DNA from: CAWDYA01 sp963806495
GTDB taxonomy: Bacteria > Acidobacteriota > Polarisedimenticolia > JACPZX01 > DASXTC01
DNA length: 64,000 nt
Reading direction: 5' to 3'
Assembly: GCA_963806495.1 (NCBI GenBank)
Contig: CAWDYA010000011.1
Location: 310,001-374,000 of the forward strand
Shown here: piece by piece, positions 45,995 through 54,656 of the stretch
Position numbering within the stretch: the stretch's first letter is position 1
Layout of the letters: the number at the start of each line of letters is the position of its first letter
Notes under the pieces: model-generated
Told to the model about the DNA's origin: nothing
Databases searched by the model: none
Seen by the model: the letters and a program-made list of their open reading frames with translations, nothing else
Translations under genes and position numbers: made by a program

Positions 45995-46231
45995 CTAGAA
46001 CTGATGCCGGGCTTCCTCGACGGTGTGGGCGACGGGCCGTTTCTCCCGCCAGAACGAGGCCTTCCTGTCGAACTTCCGGTCCAGAAGGTCCTTGCCGGTC
46101 ACCATGGTGAAAAGCCGCGCCGGCCCGAACACGATCTGATAGACCAGGAAGAGCTGGATCGGGGTCACCACCACCCCGATGGCCATCCCGAATGCAAGCC
46201 AATACTCGTAGAGTTTCCTGAAAAAGGCCAT
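45995..46231 (-). CDS. SxtJ-like small membrane protein
   Basis: 78 residues with one or two TM segments (about 10-42) and a polar tail containing Gly-Lys-Asp-Leu-Leu-Asp-Arg-Lys-Phe-Asp-Arg-Lys-Ala-Ser-Phe-Trp. That tail is the hallmark of SxtJ-family proteins seen beside carbamoyltransferases. It is shorter than full SxtJ (about 130 residues) and corresponds to its C-terminal half. First gene of the cassette, 26 bases before the carbamoyltransferase; no clear Shine-Dalgarno. Confidence 0.8.
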   Translation of the reverse strand: MAFFRKLYEYWLAFGMAIGVVVTPIQLFLVYQIVFGPARLFTMVTGKDLLDRKFDRKASFWREKRPVAHTVEEARHQF

Positions 46232-46305
46232 GTTTACCGTTGAATCCGGTGCAGGGTAAAGATATCCCCCGATCGTCTCTCGGCAGGGAAGGTGAATGAT
46301 GCGGA

Positions 46306-46334
46306 ATTATGGACAGATCCCCGCGAGGCGTCAA
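46306..46334 (-). promoter_or_regulatory. sigma-70-type promoter of the carbamoyltransferase cassette
   Basis: Minus-strand TTGACG (46334-46329), a 17-base spacer and CATAAT (46311-46306), with a start near 46299, about 68 bases before the SxtJ-like ATG. The rest of 46232-46462 shows no gene. Confidence 0.62.
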
Positions 46335-46462
46335 GGGAATCCGTCAGGTGGTTCCGAAATTGTCTTTTCTTGCACCCGGGGGCCCCGACAGGCGAAAATA
46401 GGCACGCATGGGCCCTGCCGGGCGGAGGTCCGGGCGGGGCCTGTCAATCGGAGAGGACAGTC

Positions 46463-47206
46463 ATGGAGAGCGCTGCAGGGCGTCCGATCATCATCGGACA
46501 CCGGGGGGCCGCCGGACTCGCGCCCGAGAACACCCTGGCCTCGTTCTCCGCCGCGCTCGCCGCGGGGGTGGACGCCGTCGAGATGGATGTCCAGTTCACG
46601 GCGGACGGCTACCCCGTGGTGCTGCACGACGAGACTCTCGAACGCATGGCGGGCGTGCGGGTCCGCGTCCGCGACTATGTCGAATCGGCTCTGCAGGGGT
46701 TCGACGTCGGTTTCCGCCACGGCCCCGAGTACCGGGGACAGAGGATCCCGGCGCTCGACGACGTGGCGCGTCTGGTCCCGGTGGACATCGAGATGCACGT
46801 CGAGGTCAAGGACTACGAGCCGGTAAGCGAGGACCACCTTCGGCGCCTGATCGGAACCCTCGACCGGCAGGGAGGCCTGTCGCGGGTCATCTTCTCCTCG
46901 CCCCACGAGGAGACGCTCACCGATCTGCAGAGACTGGCGCCGGGATGCAGGACGGCCCTGCTGCTGTTCCGGGGCGTCAAGGTTCCCACCGACGCGGCGC
47001 GGCGCGCGGCCCTCGTGGGTTGCTGCGCGGTCGATCCGAATGCGAGTCTCGTCGACGCCGAGCTGGTGGATGTCTGCCACCGCCATAACATGAAGGTATT
47101 CGCCTTCACCGTGAACGAGAGAGGGATGATGCGCAAGCTGACGCAGATGGGTGTGAACGGTGTCTTCACCGACTATCCGGACAGGCTCCGCGAGGTGCCG
47201 GCATGA
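46463..47206 (+). CDS. glycerophosphodiester phosphodiesterase
   Basis: Hydrolyses glycerophosphodiesters to sn-glycerol 3-phosphate and an alcohol. The 247-residue TIM-barrel domain has Gly-His13-Arg-Gly-Ala-Ala-Gly-Leu-Ala-Pro-Glu-Asn-Thr, Val-Glu-Met-Asp-Val-Gln and His-Asp-Glu, which are the metal and catalytic residues. No signal peptide is visible, so it is probably cytoplasmic. ATG 46463 has GGAGAGG upstream; the longer open frame to 46292 crosses the divergent promoter region. It overlaps gpsA (ATGA), so two sources of glycerol 3-phosphate are co-expressed. Confidence 0.93.
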   Translation: MESAAGRPIIIGHRGAAGLAPENTLASFSAALAAGVDAVEMDVQFTADGYPVVLHDETLERMAGVRVRVRDYVESALQGFDVGFRHGPEYRGQRIPALDDVARLVPVDIEMHVEVKDYEPVSEDHLRRLIGTLDRQGGLSRVIFSSPHEETLTDLQRLAPGCRTALLLFRGVKVPTDAARRAALVGCCAVDPNASLVDAELVDVCHRHNMKVFAFTVNERGMMRKLTQMGVNGVFTDYPDRLREVPA

Positions 47207-48213
47207 GCGCCGCGGGCGCGACGCCGTCCAGGACGGCCCCCATGGCGATCCTCGGGGCCGGCAGCCTGGGAACGGCCGTCTCGATCGGCATGTGGCGCAA
47301 CGGGCGGAAGTTCAGGCTGTGGACCGTCGAGGAGGACGTGGCGGAATCTCTCCTCACGTACCGCGAGAACGTGAAATACCTGCCCGGTCTGAAGGTGCCG
47401 CGTGAGGTCGACGTCACAACCAGTCTCGAGGAAGCACTCGACGGGGCCGGGATCATCCTTTTCGCCGTTCCCTCCAACGTGGTGCGTGAGGTGGCCAGGC
47501 GGGTGGCGCCTCTCGCGCCGTCCACGGCGGTGGTGGTCTCCGCATCGAAGGGCCTCGAGAAGGACTCCCTGCTGAGGATGTCGCAGGTGATCGCCGAGGA
47601 GATGCCGGACGCCGTCAAGGGGCGGGTGGCCGCCATGGCGGGCCCGTCGCTCGCCACCGAGGTGGGTCAGGAGATGGCGGCCGGGGTGGACATCGCCAGC
47701 GAGGATCTCGAGGTGGCGCGCACCGTGAAGGCCGCCCTCGTGATGAAGAGGTTCCGCTTCAAGCTCCGCCGCGACCTCGCCGGGGTCGAGGCCGGGGGCA
47801 CGTTCAAGAACCTGTACGCGATCGGGGCCGGCATCTGCGACGGCATCGGAGCCGGTGACAATGCCAAGGCCGCGCTGCTGTCACGCGCCATCTCCGAGAT
47901 GGTGGCCTGCGCCCGGGCGCTCGGCGGCAAGGCGTCGACGCTCTACGGCCTGTCCGGCCTGGGTGATCTCCTCGTCACGAGCTACAGCGCGCACAGCCGG
48001 AATCGCAGCCTCGGGGAGCATCTCGGCCGCGGTCACAAGGTGGCCGACGCCGCCCATGGGATGGTCTCCGTCACCGAGGGTGTCGACGCCGCGGTGTGCG
48101 CTCACGCCCTGGCGACCCGGCACAACCTGCGGCTTCCCCTCGCCACGGTGATCCACGGGATCCTGCAGGGCGACGAGAAGCCGGAGGCGATCGTCAAGGT
48201 CGCGCTTCCTTGA
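47203..48213 (+). CDS. gpsA: NAD(P)-dependent glycerol-3-phosphate dehydrogenase
   Basis: Reduces dihydroxyacetone phosphate to sn-glycerol 3-phosphate, the backbone of phospholipids. The 336-residue product has the Rossmann Ile-Leu-Gly-Ala-Gly-Ser-Leu-Gly-Thr-Ala (about 16-25), Ser-Lys-Gly-Leu-Glu and the substrate site Phe-Lys-Asn-Leu-Tyr-Ala-Ile-Gly-Ala-Gly-Ile-Cys-Asp-Gly with Gly-Asp-Asn-Ala-Lys-Ala. Starts in overlap with the GDPD stop. Its 3' end overlaps the convergent phospholipase-like gene by 20 bases. Confidence 0.96.
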   Translation: MSAAGATPSRTAPMAILGAGSLGTAVSIGMWRNGRKFRLWTVEEDVAESLLTYRENVKYLPGLKVPREVDVTTSLEEALDGAGIILFAVPSNVVREVARRVAPLAPSTAVVVSASKGLEKDSLLRMSQVIAEEMPDAVKGRVAAMAGPSLATEVGQEMAAGVDIASEDLEVARTVKAALVMKRFRFKLRRDLAGVEAGGTFKNLYAIGAGICDGIGAGDNAKAALLSRAISEMVACARALGGKASTLYGLSGLGDLLVTSYSAHSRNRSLGEHLGRGHKVADAAHGMVSVTEGVDAAVCAHALATRHNLRLPLATVIHGILQGDEKPEAIVKVALP

Positions 48214-49054
48214 ATGAGGGCCGGCCCGCCTCCTGCCAGGCGTCGTACCAGAACCGCGCCGTCAGCTCGACGGCGCGCGTGAGGCGCTCGCGGGCGATCG
48301 GGCCAGCCCGTTCCTCCATCAGTTCGTAGTAATCGGCGCGCTGCTTCTTCACGGCGAGCACGGCGCGGGTGTCGGCCTCCAGCAGCGGGGCGACCTGGCG
48401 ACTGCTCTCGAGGATCGCCTCGAAGATCAGCGCCCGGGGATCGGAGATCGGCCCGAACGCCGGCGGCCGCTCCGGCACCGTTTCGAGACGGTAGGCGGCC
48501 TTGCGTCTGTCGATCAGATCGGTCTCGAACGCCGCGTGCACCCCGGTATTGCCGGTCTTCTGCCCGTCGTAGTTCGAGGTGGTGTGCAGCGGCTGGCAGG
48601 CGTCGGCGACGTAGTGCGACAGCCATCCCGACAGGGTCAGAGCCCGCGGAAGATCGCCCGCACGGAAGGCGTCACGCAGCGCGTCGCGCACCTGGAGAAC
48701 ACGCCACGGCAGAAGACCCGCCCGTTCGAGCTTGCGGTCGCCGTACAGGGCACGGGCGGCCCCCTCGTCGCGGGGGATCCGGTCGAAGGGCGGCCGGTCG
48801 AGACGATCCAGATCGATGAAGTGCCGCCGGCTCTCGACGTCCTTGTCGCGCGCCCGCAGGATCGTGTCGGGCTCGATGCTGGCATCCGAGATGCGGGAAG
48901 CGGAAGACTCGTAGACGGCCGCCAGCCCGGCGGGGAGCAGGGTGACGGCGTTTTCCGCGACGATCCGGTGCGCGACGAATCCCCAGGCGCCGGCCGGGCC
49001 GGTGCCCGACATCGCCACGCACAGAAGGCACGACAGGTACGTCACGCGCCTCAT
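48194..49054 (-). CDS. secreted zinc-dependent phospholipase C / S1-P1 nuclease family protein
   Basis: 286 residues. The signal peptide ends Ala-Gly-Ala before Trp24, which becomes the N-terminus of the mature protein, as in this trinuclear-zinc family where the terminal Trp binds zinc. His29, His-Phe-Ile-Asp-Leu-Asp and Gly-Trp-Leu-Ser-His-Tyr-Val-Ala-Asp-Ala-Cys-Gln-Pro-Leu-His supply further ligands. It hydrolyses phosphodiesters (nucleic acid or phospholipid). ATG 49054 has GGGAGGG upstream. An operon with the DUF3604 gene is likely, with an ATGA overlap if that gene ends at 49051. Confidence 0.85.
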   Translation of the reverse strand: MRRVTYLSCLLCVAMSGTGPAGAWGFVAHRIVAENAVTLLPAGLAAVYESSASRISDASIEPDTILRARDKDVESRRHFIDLDRLDRPPFDRIPRDEGAARALYGDRKLERAGLLPWRVLQVRDALRDAFRAGDLPRALTLSGWLSHYVADACQPLHTTSNYDGQKTGNTGVHAAFETDLIDRRKAAYRLETVPERPPAFGPISDPRALIFEAILESSRQVAPLLEADTRAVLAVKKQRADYYELMEERAGPIARERLTRAVELTARFWYDAWQEAGRPSFKEARP

Positions 49055-50882
49055 CGGGCCCCTCCCCGGCAAGCGGCTTCGGCGCCGACCAGGCGGTCCC
49101 GCCGTCCGCCTGCCGGGCGCGCACGTACCAGAATCCCGGTGCCGTCTCGTCCGGCGGCGCCACGGTCGCCAGCATCTCGCCGGCGCCTTCCGGCAGGAGC
49201 GCCCTCTCGCGCCGCCCTTTGCGGCTCACCACCACCAGGTCGACGCTCGCCAGAGGCCCGGCTCCGGCCGCCTCGATCCTCAGGCCCCCCGGGACGGGGC
49301 CGACCCGCAGATAGATCCGCGGGCCCGTCGTCGCCCACGCGTCGCCCCGGCGCAAGGCGTCCAGTATGGAGGCGCGATCGTTGGCCGTCGCAGCGACCGC
49401 GGTGAGCCCTCCCGCCCCCGGTTCCAGCCCCGTGCGATCCACCGTTCCGGGGCGGCCCCAGTGGTCGGCCGAGCCGGCGATCACGGCGCCGGCCGGCGCG
49501 GGATCGAGCCGCTCGGGCGCGAACCGGTCCGGCTTATCCACGTACCCGGAGCCCCGGTTGAGCCACGAGTAGATCTCGACCGCATCCGCCCGCGGCTCCG
49601 TGCCACCCCGAACCCCGGGCAGCCGCACGAGAAACGCCCCCGGGTCGCCCAGCGACGCGAGCGCCGTGGACAGCTCGAGCGGCTCGTCGCCGCGTCTGTC
49701 GTCCGATCGGACCAGCGGGCCGCGTCCTCCCGGCAGGAGCACCAGACGATCGCGCCACTCGTAGCCGGCGAAGGTCGTGAACCTCGGGGGATCGTCGAAC
49801 GCAGCGGTCGTGTCGAGACAGCGGCTCCACGCCTCGTCGGTGAGCCGCCCCGTCGCGTACTCGGTGGCCGCCGCGAAATCGAGCCGCGCGATGTCGCGGG
49901 CCCATGCGTACGCCTCCCGTTCGGTGGTGTCGTTGCCGCGCCGGTCTCCCGCGCGTTCGTGCGGCGGGAGAAACGCCGCCCCTCCCGCGCCGTCCCCGGT
50001 GTGGAAGTGCAGGTCGCCCCACAGAACCCGCCCGGGAGCGGCCGCGGGGAAGACCCGCGCCGGGTTGGAGGTCGAGCGCAGGGCGAGATCCGGGTCGCCC
50101 CCCGTCTCGCGCACGGTGAATCTCGCGAATCCGGGCGAAGTCGGCGCGGCCGTCTCCCACCGGATCATTCCCTTGTCGGCCGGCATGAACCGCCTCCGGG
50201 TGCCGGTCTCGCCGAGCGCGATGTCGACCGATCCCCCGTAGCCCCGGTCCAGATTGCCGAACTCGTCGAGCGCCGCGAGCGTGAGGATCAGCGGCGCGCC
50301 CTCGACGGCGACGCTCGACGTCACCGCGGCGAGCGCGCGCGCGGGCCGTGATGTCACCTCGAACGTCGCAGGGCGGGCGAGCGACCGTCCACCTTCACCG
50401 CCCGACACACGCGATTCGGCGGGGATGCGCCATCGGCGGGCCACCCGCGGCATCAGCCCCCAGTACTCCATCACCAGTGCGTCGCCTGTGGTGAGCGTTC
50501 CACCCGCGAGCGCGCAGCCGGCGACGCCGCCCGGCCCCGACAGGGCCACCGCCCCACCGCTCTCGCGGCCGCCGCGTCGTGTCAGGCACCGGACGTACCC
50601 TCTCGTGATCCGGCTCTCCGCCTGCGGCGGCGTGAACCCGAGGAACGGATGCACCGGATTGACAGGCAGCTGGACACGGAACCCGCCGCCATCCACGAGA
50701 CCCGTCGGGCCCGCCGTGAACACGAAGCGCAGGTGGGCGTCGGTGGAGGCGGGAAGCGAAGCCGGCTCCACGATGAGGGCTCCTTCTCCTGCGCCCGCAC
50801 CCGCCGGTGCGTCGAACGGCATCGAGACACATCCGGTCAGGAGCGCGGCTGTCAGCAGGACGGGCAGAAGAGCGTTCTTCAC
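49051..50882 (-). CDS. DUF3604 lipoprotein (PHP-like)
   Basis: About 610 residues from a GTG at 50882 that overlaps the stop of the small upstream gene (GTGA). Lipoprotein signal with Leu-Leu-Thr-Gly-Cys near residue 17. A beta-rich N-terminal part is followed by the DUF3604 domain: Leu-Trp-Gly-Asp-Leu-His-Phe-His-Thr, later Tyr-Glu-Trp-Arg-Asp and a final Ala-Asp-His-Trp-Gly. These suggest a PHP-type metal site, but activity is unknown. The end is uncertain. The frame stays open to 48672, deep inside the phospholipase gene, whereas a one-base shift in ggggaggggccc gives a stop at 49053-49051, exactly where an ATGA overlap with the next gene would occur. Confidence 0.72.
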
Positions 50883-51154
50883 GCGCCGGCGACGGGGGGC
50901 CCGCAGACGCGCTCGATGCGGCTCCAGATCATCTCGACCGGCACCAGCGCCGGCTTGCGTGTCACCGTGACGGTCAGCGTGTCGCCGTCGAATCGGTACC
51001 GCCCCTCCAGCCTGCCCGCGGGCGTGTCGGCGGCCAGACTCCCCTCGCTCTCGCTTCCCTCCACGCGGCCGCCGAGCCCGCGCAGCTCCTCGAGCGCGGC
51101 GTGGAACGGACCGGGACCGCAGCGCCATGCCCGTGTATGGCTTTCGGGGGACAT
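50879..51154 (-). CDS. small hypothetical protein
   Basis: 91 residues, no signal peptide, no TM segment. The C-terminal half is beta-rich: Tyr-Arg-Phe-Asp-Gly-Asp-Thr-Leu-Thr-Val-Thr-Val-Thr-Arg-Lys-Pro. No family recognised. GGAGGTGA, a near-perfect ribosome-binding site, precedes the ATG, and the stop overlaps the DUF3604 start. TACAAT at 51200-51195 could be its -10. Confidence 0.7.
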   Translation of the reverse strand: MSPESHTRAWRCGPGPFHAALEELRGLGGRVEGSESEGSLAADTPAGRLEGRYRFDGDTLTVTVTRKPALVPVEMIWSRIERVCGPPVAGA

Positions 51155-51238
51155 CGCTCACCTCCATCTCCCGCGGGGCGGGACGTGTCCGTGTATTGTA
51201 GCCAAAAACGACGTGGGAGCGGAACGCCGGCGGGCGGG

Positions 51239-52048
51239 TCAGGGAACGGGGGGCGGCTCGAAGGTGTCGGGGCCGAATCCGTTGTCGAAGGTGACCCGGT
51301 TCACCGCCACGGTGAAGGCATGCGAACGCTCGCCCGTTCGGGCGTCGACACGCTCGAACACCTGCAGGGTCGGAATCAGGATGCCGTCCGTCACGCTGAA
51401 CTCGTGGTACTCACCGATGATCGATGTCGGCGGATCCGCAACCGGGCTGCCGATCCCGGCGAGCCTGCCGGTGGCGCGATCAAACAGGTAGAGGCGGGGC
51501 GGCTCGAGGCCCTGCTGCACCTTCACCCGGTCGACCACCGCTCCCGCCCGGACCTCCTCGCCGTCGTAGGTGATCCGGCAGGAAGGATCGTCGAGGCGGA
51601 ATGGCAGGGCCAGCAGGTCGTACACCTTTCTCACGAACGCGCGATTGGCCTTGAGCGATTCGAGATCATCGTACCGGGTGTCGCCCACGATGAACCAGGA
51701 GCGGTTTCCCGAGACGCCCATCCGCACTGGCTTGCCGTCTTCCTGCCCCTCGACCAGCGTGCGCACCGGGCCCGGCTCGAGCGGGAACTTGACCAGGTAT
51801 CGCGAGGTGGAGACCACACGGCCGTTGTCATAGCGGATCCATGTGGTGGTGAACGCCGCGTCCTTCTTGCCGAGCCAGTTTCGCAGGCCGCCATGGACGG
51901 CCACCGCCCTCTCGATGATGTCGCGGGCCTTCGACTGCGCCCCTGCCGCCGGGATGGACGAGGCGTGAGGCGGACCGGAGGCGGGCAGCCCGGCCGCGGC
52001 GACACAGAGGACGATGATGGATGCCGCCTTTCTCGAGAACAGGAACAT
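51239..52048 (-). CDS. exported LolA/LppX-like lipoprotein-carrier fold protein, putative
   Basis: 269 residues. A signal peptide covers about the first 30. Then Ala-Arg-Asp-Ile-Ile-Glu-Arg-Ala-Val-Ala-Val-His-Gly-Gly-Leu-Arg-Asn-Trp and a long series of beta strands, a pattern seen in LolA-like half-barrel proteins. No lipobox and no catalytic motif. The role, perhaps binding or carrying a lipid, is an inference from the fold-like pattern only. GAGGA precedes the ATG. It stands alone between the small hypothetical and the methyltransferase, with gaps of about 85-90 bases on both sides. Confidence 0.62.
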   Translation of the reverse strand: MFLFSRKAASIIVLCVAAAGLPASGPPHASSIPAAGAQSKARDIIERAVAVHGGLRNWLGKKDAAFTTTWIRYDNGRVVSTSRYLVKFPLEPGPVRTLVEGQEDGKPVRMGVSGNRSWFIVGDTRYDDLESLKANRAFVRKVYDLLALPFRLDDPSCRITYDGEEVRAGAVVDRVKVQQGLEPPRLYLFDRATGRLAGIGSPVADPPTSIIGEYHEFSVTDGILIPTLQVFERVDARTGERSHAFTVAVNRVTFDNGFGPDTFEPPPVP

Positions 52049-52138
52049 ACGGATCCTCGGTGTGTAAATCGTCGTGACACGGAAAACATAGGGCGCGGAA
52101 TCGCCCGTCGCAAAGGCGGGGCACGGGACAGGGGCTTG

Positions 52139-52936
52139 TCAGTGAGTGGCGCCGAGCGGATCGATGGACGCGACCGAGCCGACCAGATCGGTCAGCGGCG
52201 AGACCTTCCTCGGCTCGCATGACTTGCGCGCGATGTAGACGATGGTCCCGGGCGAAGGCCACCCGGAGAACATCGGAAGCCGGATCGAGCCGGGCATGAA
52301 GCCGCAGGTGGAGGTGAGCCGGTCGAGGATCGCCGGCGTGAAGAAGTAGCCTGCGCCCGGCTCTCTCAATGGCCGCCATCGGGAGCCGAGCAGGCGCGCC
52401 GTCAGGGAGGAAAGACTCGGCGTCTCGATCACCGCGTAGCCTCCGTTGCGCAGCAGACGGCACAGCTCCATCAGCGTCGCGCGTGGCGACGAGCAGCGGC
52501 CCAGCGTTCCGAACATGGCGATCAGATCGAAGCTGTCGGAGACCAGCGGCGCGCCGCTCGGAGTCGAGAGCACCTCCCCCTTCGCTCCGGCGTGTCTGAG
52601 CCGTTGATCCGCTCGCGCGGCCGTATCCGCGTCGGGCTCGACCCCGACCACTTCGTATCGCCGTGGGTCGAGATCGGCGAGGAAGTTCCCACCCGAGCAG
52701 CCAATCTCCAGGACCCGTCCCGCGGGGAGCAGCTTCATCACGGCGGTGGCCCGCCGCGCGTCGCTGCGTTCGTCACGTACCGGCAGCGCGGCGCGGGAGG
52801 CTGGTCCGGCACCGCTCGCGGCCACCAGCCCGCAGGCGCGGCAACGGATCAGGTCACGGCCGGCCCGGGCTCCCTCGAGAAACGGCTCGAAGGACGTGCC
52901 GAGGCAGACATCACAATAGCTGGGTCCTCCTGTCAT
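52139..52936 (-). CDS. class I SAM methyltransferase with N-terminal zinc ribbon
   Basis: 265 residues. A zinc ribbon from Cys8/Cys11 and Cys32/Cys35 precedes a methyltransferase domain with Val-Leu-Glu-Ile-Gly-Cys-Ser-Gly-Gly-Asn-Phe (motif I) and Asp-Leu-Ile-Ala-Met-Phe-Gly-Thr-Leu. This is the arrangement of Methyltransf_11/23-type enzymes with a double-CxxC head, often in cell-surface or O-antigen clusters. Substrate unknown. GAGGGAGAGGGGG upstream sets the start at 52936. It overlaps the 3' end of a radical-SAM relic by 26 bases. Confidence 0.85.
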   Translation of the reverse strand: MTGGPSYCDVCLGTSFEPFLEGARAGRDLIRCRACGLVAASGAGPASRAALPVRDERSDARRATAVMKLLPAGRVLEIGCSGGNFLADLDPRRYEVVGVEPDADTAARADQRLRHAGAKGEVLSTPSGAPLVSDSFDLIAMFGTLGRCSSPRATLMELCRLLRNGGYAVIETPSLSSLTARLLGSRWRPLREPGAGYFFTPAILDRLTSTCGFMPGSIRLPMFSGWPSPGTIVYIARKSCEPRKVSPLTDLVGSVASIDPLGATH

Positions 52937-53273
52937 CCCCCTCTCCCTCGAAAACCATGGTAGCATCGAGGAATCCGCGTTTCGACACCCCCACGCGACC
53001 CTCTCCGAGGACGCGGTCGCACGCCCTGTCGAGCCGCGCGGCGAAAGCGGCGGCATCCTCCACCGGCCACAGCGGCGAGACGACTCCGACGGTCCTGATG
53101 CCGGGCCGCCGCTCTCCCCACGACCCGATGATCGCCGGCGCGTAGTCGGGCAGCCCGCACAGGGTGCGTCCGTAGGCACAGCCGTGATACGGGTTGATGG
53201 TGTGCGTGAAGCCGGACAGGAACCCGCCCGTGCGGTTCGCGATCGACCGGCAGGTGATCTCGGTGACCTTCAT
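52911..53273 (-). pseudogene. internally deleted SPL-like radical SAM protein
   Basis: 120 residues with the head and tail of a spore-photoproduct-lyase-type radical SAM protein. The head reads Phe-Leu-Ser-Gly-Phe-Thr-His-Thr-Ile-Asn-Pro-Tyr-His-Gly-Cys-Ala-Tyr-Gly-Arg-Thr-Leu-Cys, and the tail Ala-Ala-Phe-Ala-Ala-Arg-Leu-Asp-Arg-Ala-Cys-Asp-Arg-Val. The third cluster cysteine and the whole barrel core (about 200 residues) are missing: after Cys-Gly-Leu-Pro-Asp-Tyr the sequence jumps to the C-terminal region. Probably a deletion relic without activity. A short stable product is possible but not indicated. Confidence 0.7.
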
Positions 53274-53345
53274 CCCGACTCAGCATACCACCGGCCGTGT
53301 CGTGGCGGATTGACACGGAGGTGCCCGCGGGCGACAATCCCGTTC

Positions 53346-53546
53346 ATGAGCATTCCGCTCCTCGCCGCATGGATCGCCGCGCAGGCGGGCGCTCCGGCGG
53401 GCTCCGACGATCGAATCCGGTCCTCGCCCGTCGCGCTGGCCATCGCCGGTGCGCTGATCCTCGTGGCGGCCTATTTCCTCATCCGTCTCGTCGAGTGGGA
53501 TCAGATGAACGAGGAGACGCCCGACCAGGAGGATCCTCTCGCATGA
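53346..53546 (+). CDS. small single-pass membrane protein
   Basis: 66 residues: a short N-terminal hydrophobic part, one clear TM helix (about 28-48: Val-Ala-Leu-Ala-Ile-Ala-Gly-Ala-Leu-Ile-Leu) and an acidic C-terminal tail. No family recognised. It overlaps the next small gene by 4 bases, which supports it as coding. It is divergent from the radical-SAM relic. Confidence 0.6.
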   Translation: MSIPLLAAWIAAQAGAPAGSDDRIRSSPVALAIAGALILVAAYFLIRLVEWDQMNEETPDQEDPLA

Positions 53547-53776
53547 TCGACGCGATCGAGAGTCTGTTCGAACAGATGATCACGCAGCAGCGGGTGAAGG
53601 TGCTCGCGGTCGCCCGGTCGATCGCGCCCCGCACGACCGCCGACGACGTCCTCAGCCCGCAGGATTTCCCCGAGCTGGCGGAGGATCCCCGGTTCAACTA
53701 CGAGGAGGGCCTTCTGGCCGGGCTGCTGAGCGCCCAGATGGCCGTGAGGGCCGAGATCAGAAGGATGCGGGACTGA
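53543..53776 (+). CDS. small hypothetical protein
   Basis: 77 residues, mostly helical, starting at the ATG that overlaps the upstream stop (ATGA). Central part Leu-Ser-Pro-Gln-Asp-Phe-Pro-Glu-Leu-Ala-Glu-Asp-Pro-Arg-Phe-Asn-Tyr-Glu-Glu-Gly. Cytoplasmic by appearance, no family recognised. Its 3' end overlaps convergent speB by 20 bases. The longer open frame upstream to 53297 is not supported. Confidence 0.62.
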   Translation: MIDAIESLFEQMITQQRVKVLAVARSIAPRTTADDVLSPQDFPELAEDPRFNYEEGLLAGLLSAQMAVRAEIRRMRD

Positions 53777-54656
53777 CCGTCCCCTGCTCGATCGAGGGCA
53801 GGCTGTAGCCGAGCAGCTTGTAGGCGAGACGCGCCGCGAGGAAGTCGGGCGCGTGCAGCCCCCGGATCGGCGCCAGCTCCATCAGGTCGAACCCCACGAT
53901 CCGGGTCTTCTCCGAGAGCTTCCTCAGGAAGCGCAGCGTCGGGTACCACTCCCCGCCCCCCGGCTCCGGCGTGCCCGTGGCCGGCATGATGGACGGATCG
54001 AAGTAGTCGAGGTCGATCGTGACGTAAACCGGCGAGCCGGCCTCGATCTTCGCCAGGACGCCCGGGGCCCAGTCCACACCCTGCATCTGGTAGGCGAACA
54101 GCGTGTCCACCTCGCCGCGGTCGATGATCTCCCGCTCCTCGGGGCACTGGGAGCGGATGCCGATCTGCACGAGTCGCGCGTGCTCGCGCATCCGCGCCCC
54201 GGCGCAGGCATGGTTGTTCGCGGTCCCCTGGTACGACTCGCGCAGGTCGGAGTGCGCGTCGAAGTGGACGATCGTCAGCCCCGGGAAGCGGCGGGCGTAC
54301 GGCCCCGTGGCCCCGGCCGAGATCGAGTGCTCGCCGCCGAGCGTCACCACGAACTTCCCGTCGTCGAGATAGCGCTCGACCCGCTCGGCCACCCGCGCGA
54401 CCACGGTCTCGGGGCGCACCCGGGCGCACGGCACCGGAGGCGCGGAGTGGATACCGGCACGGTAGGCCTCACGCCGGGTCTCCTCGTCGAACAGCTCCAC
54501 CTGCTGGGAGGCGGCGCGGATCGCCTCGGGTCCCTTCTGGGTGCCGGAGCCGTACGTCACGGTGCCGCCGTAGGGGACCGGGAGGATCACCACGCGCGAG
54601 GACGCGTAGGCGGACTCCGCAGGTGTGAGGCCGTAGAAGCGCGCGCGCGAGGCCAT
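53757..54656 (-). CDS. speB: agmatinase (ureohydrolase)
   Basis: Hydrolyses agmatine to putrescine and urea, using two manganese ions. The 299-residue arginase-fold protein has Gly-Gly-Glu-His-Ser, His-Phe-Asp-Ala-His-Ser-Asp and Asp-Leu-Asp-Tyr-Phe-Asp-Pro-Ser, the three metal-ligand blocks. ATG 54656 shares one base with the speA stop (TGATG). The reading frame stays open upstream inside speA, but only the part from 54656 matches. Together with SpeA it makes the ADC route of polyamine synthesis. Confidence 0.93.
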   Translation of the reverse strand: MASRARFYGLTPAESAYASSRVVILPVPYGGTVTYGSGTQKGPEAIRAASQQVELFDEETRREAYRAGIHSAPPVPCARVRPETVVARVAERVERYLDDGKFVVTLGGEHSISAGATGPYARRFPGLTIVHFDAHSDLRESYQGTANNHACAGARMREHARLVQIGIRSQCPEEREIIDRGEVDTLFAYQMQGVDWAPGVLAKIEAGSPVYVTIDLDYFDPSIMPATGTPEPGGGEWYPTLRFLRKLSEKTRIVGFDLMELAPIRGLHAPDFLAARLAYKLLGYSLPSIEQGTVSPASF

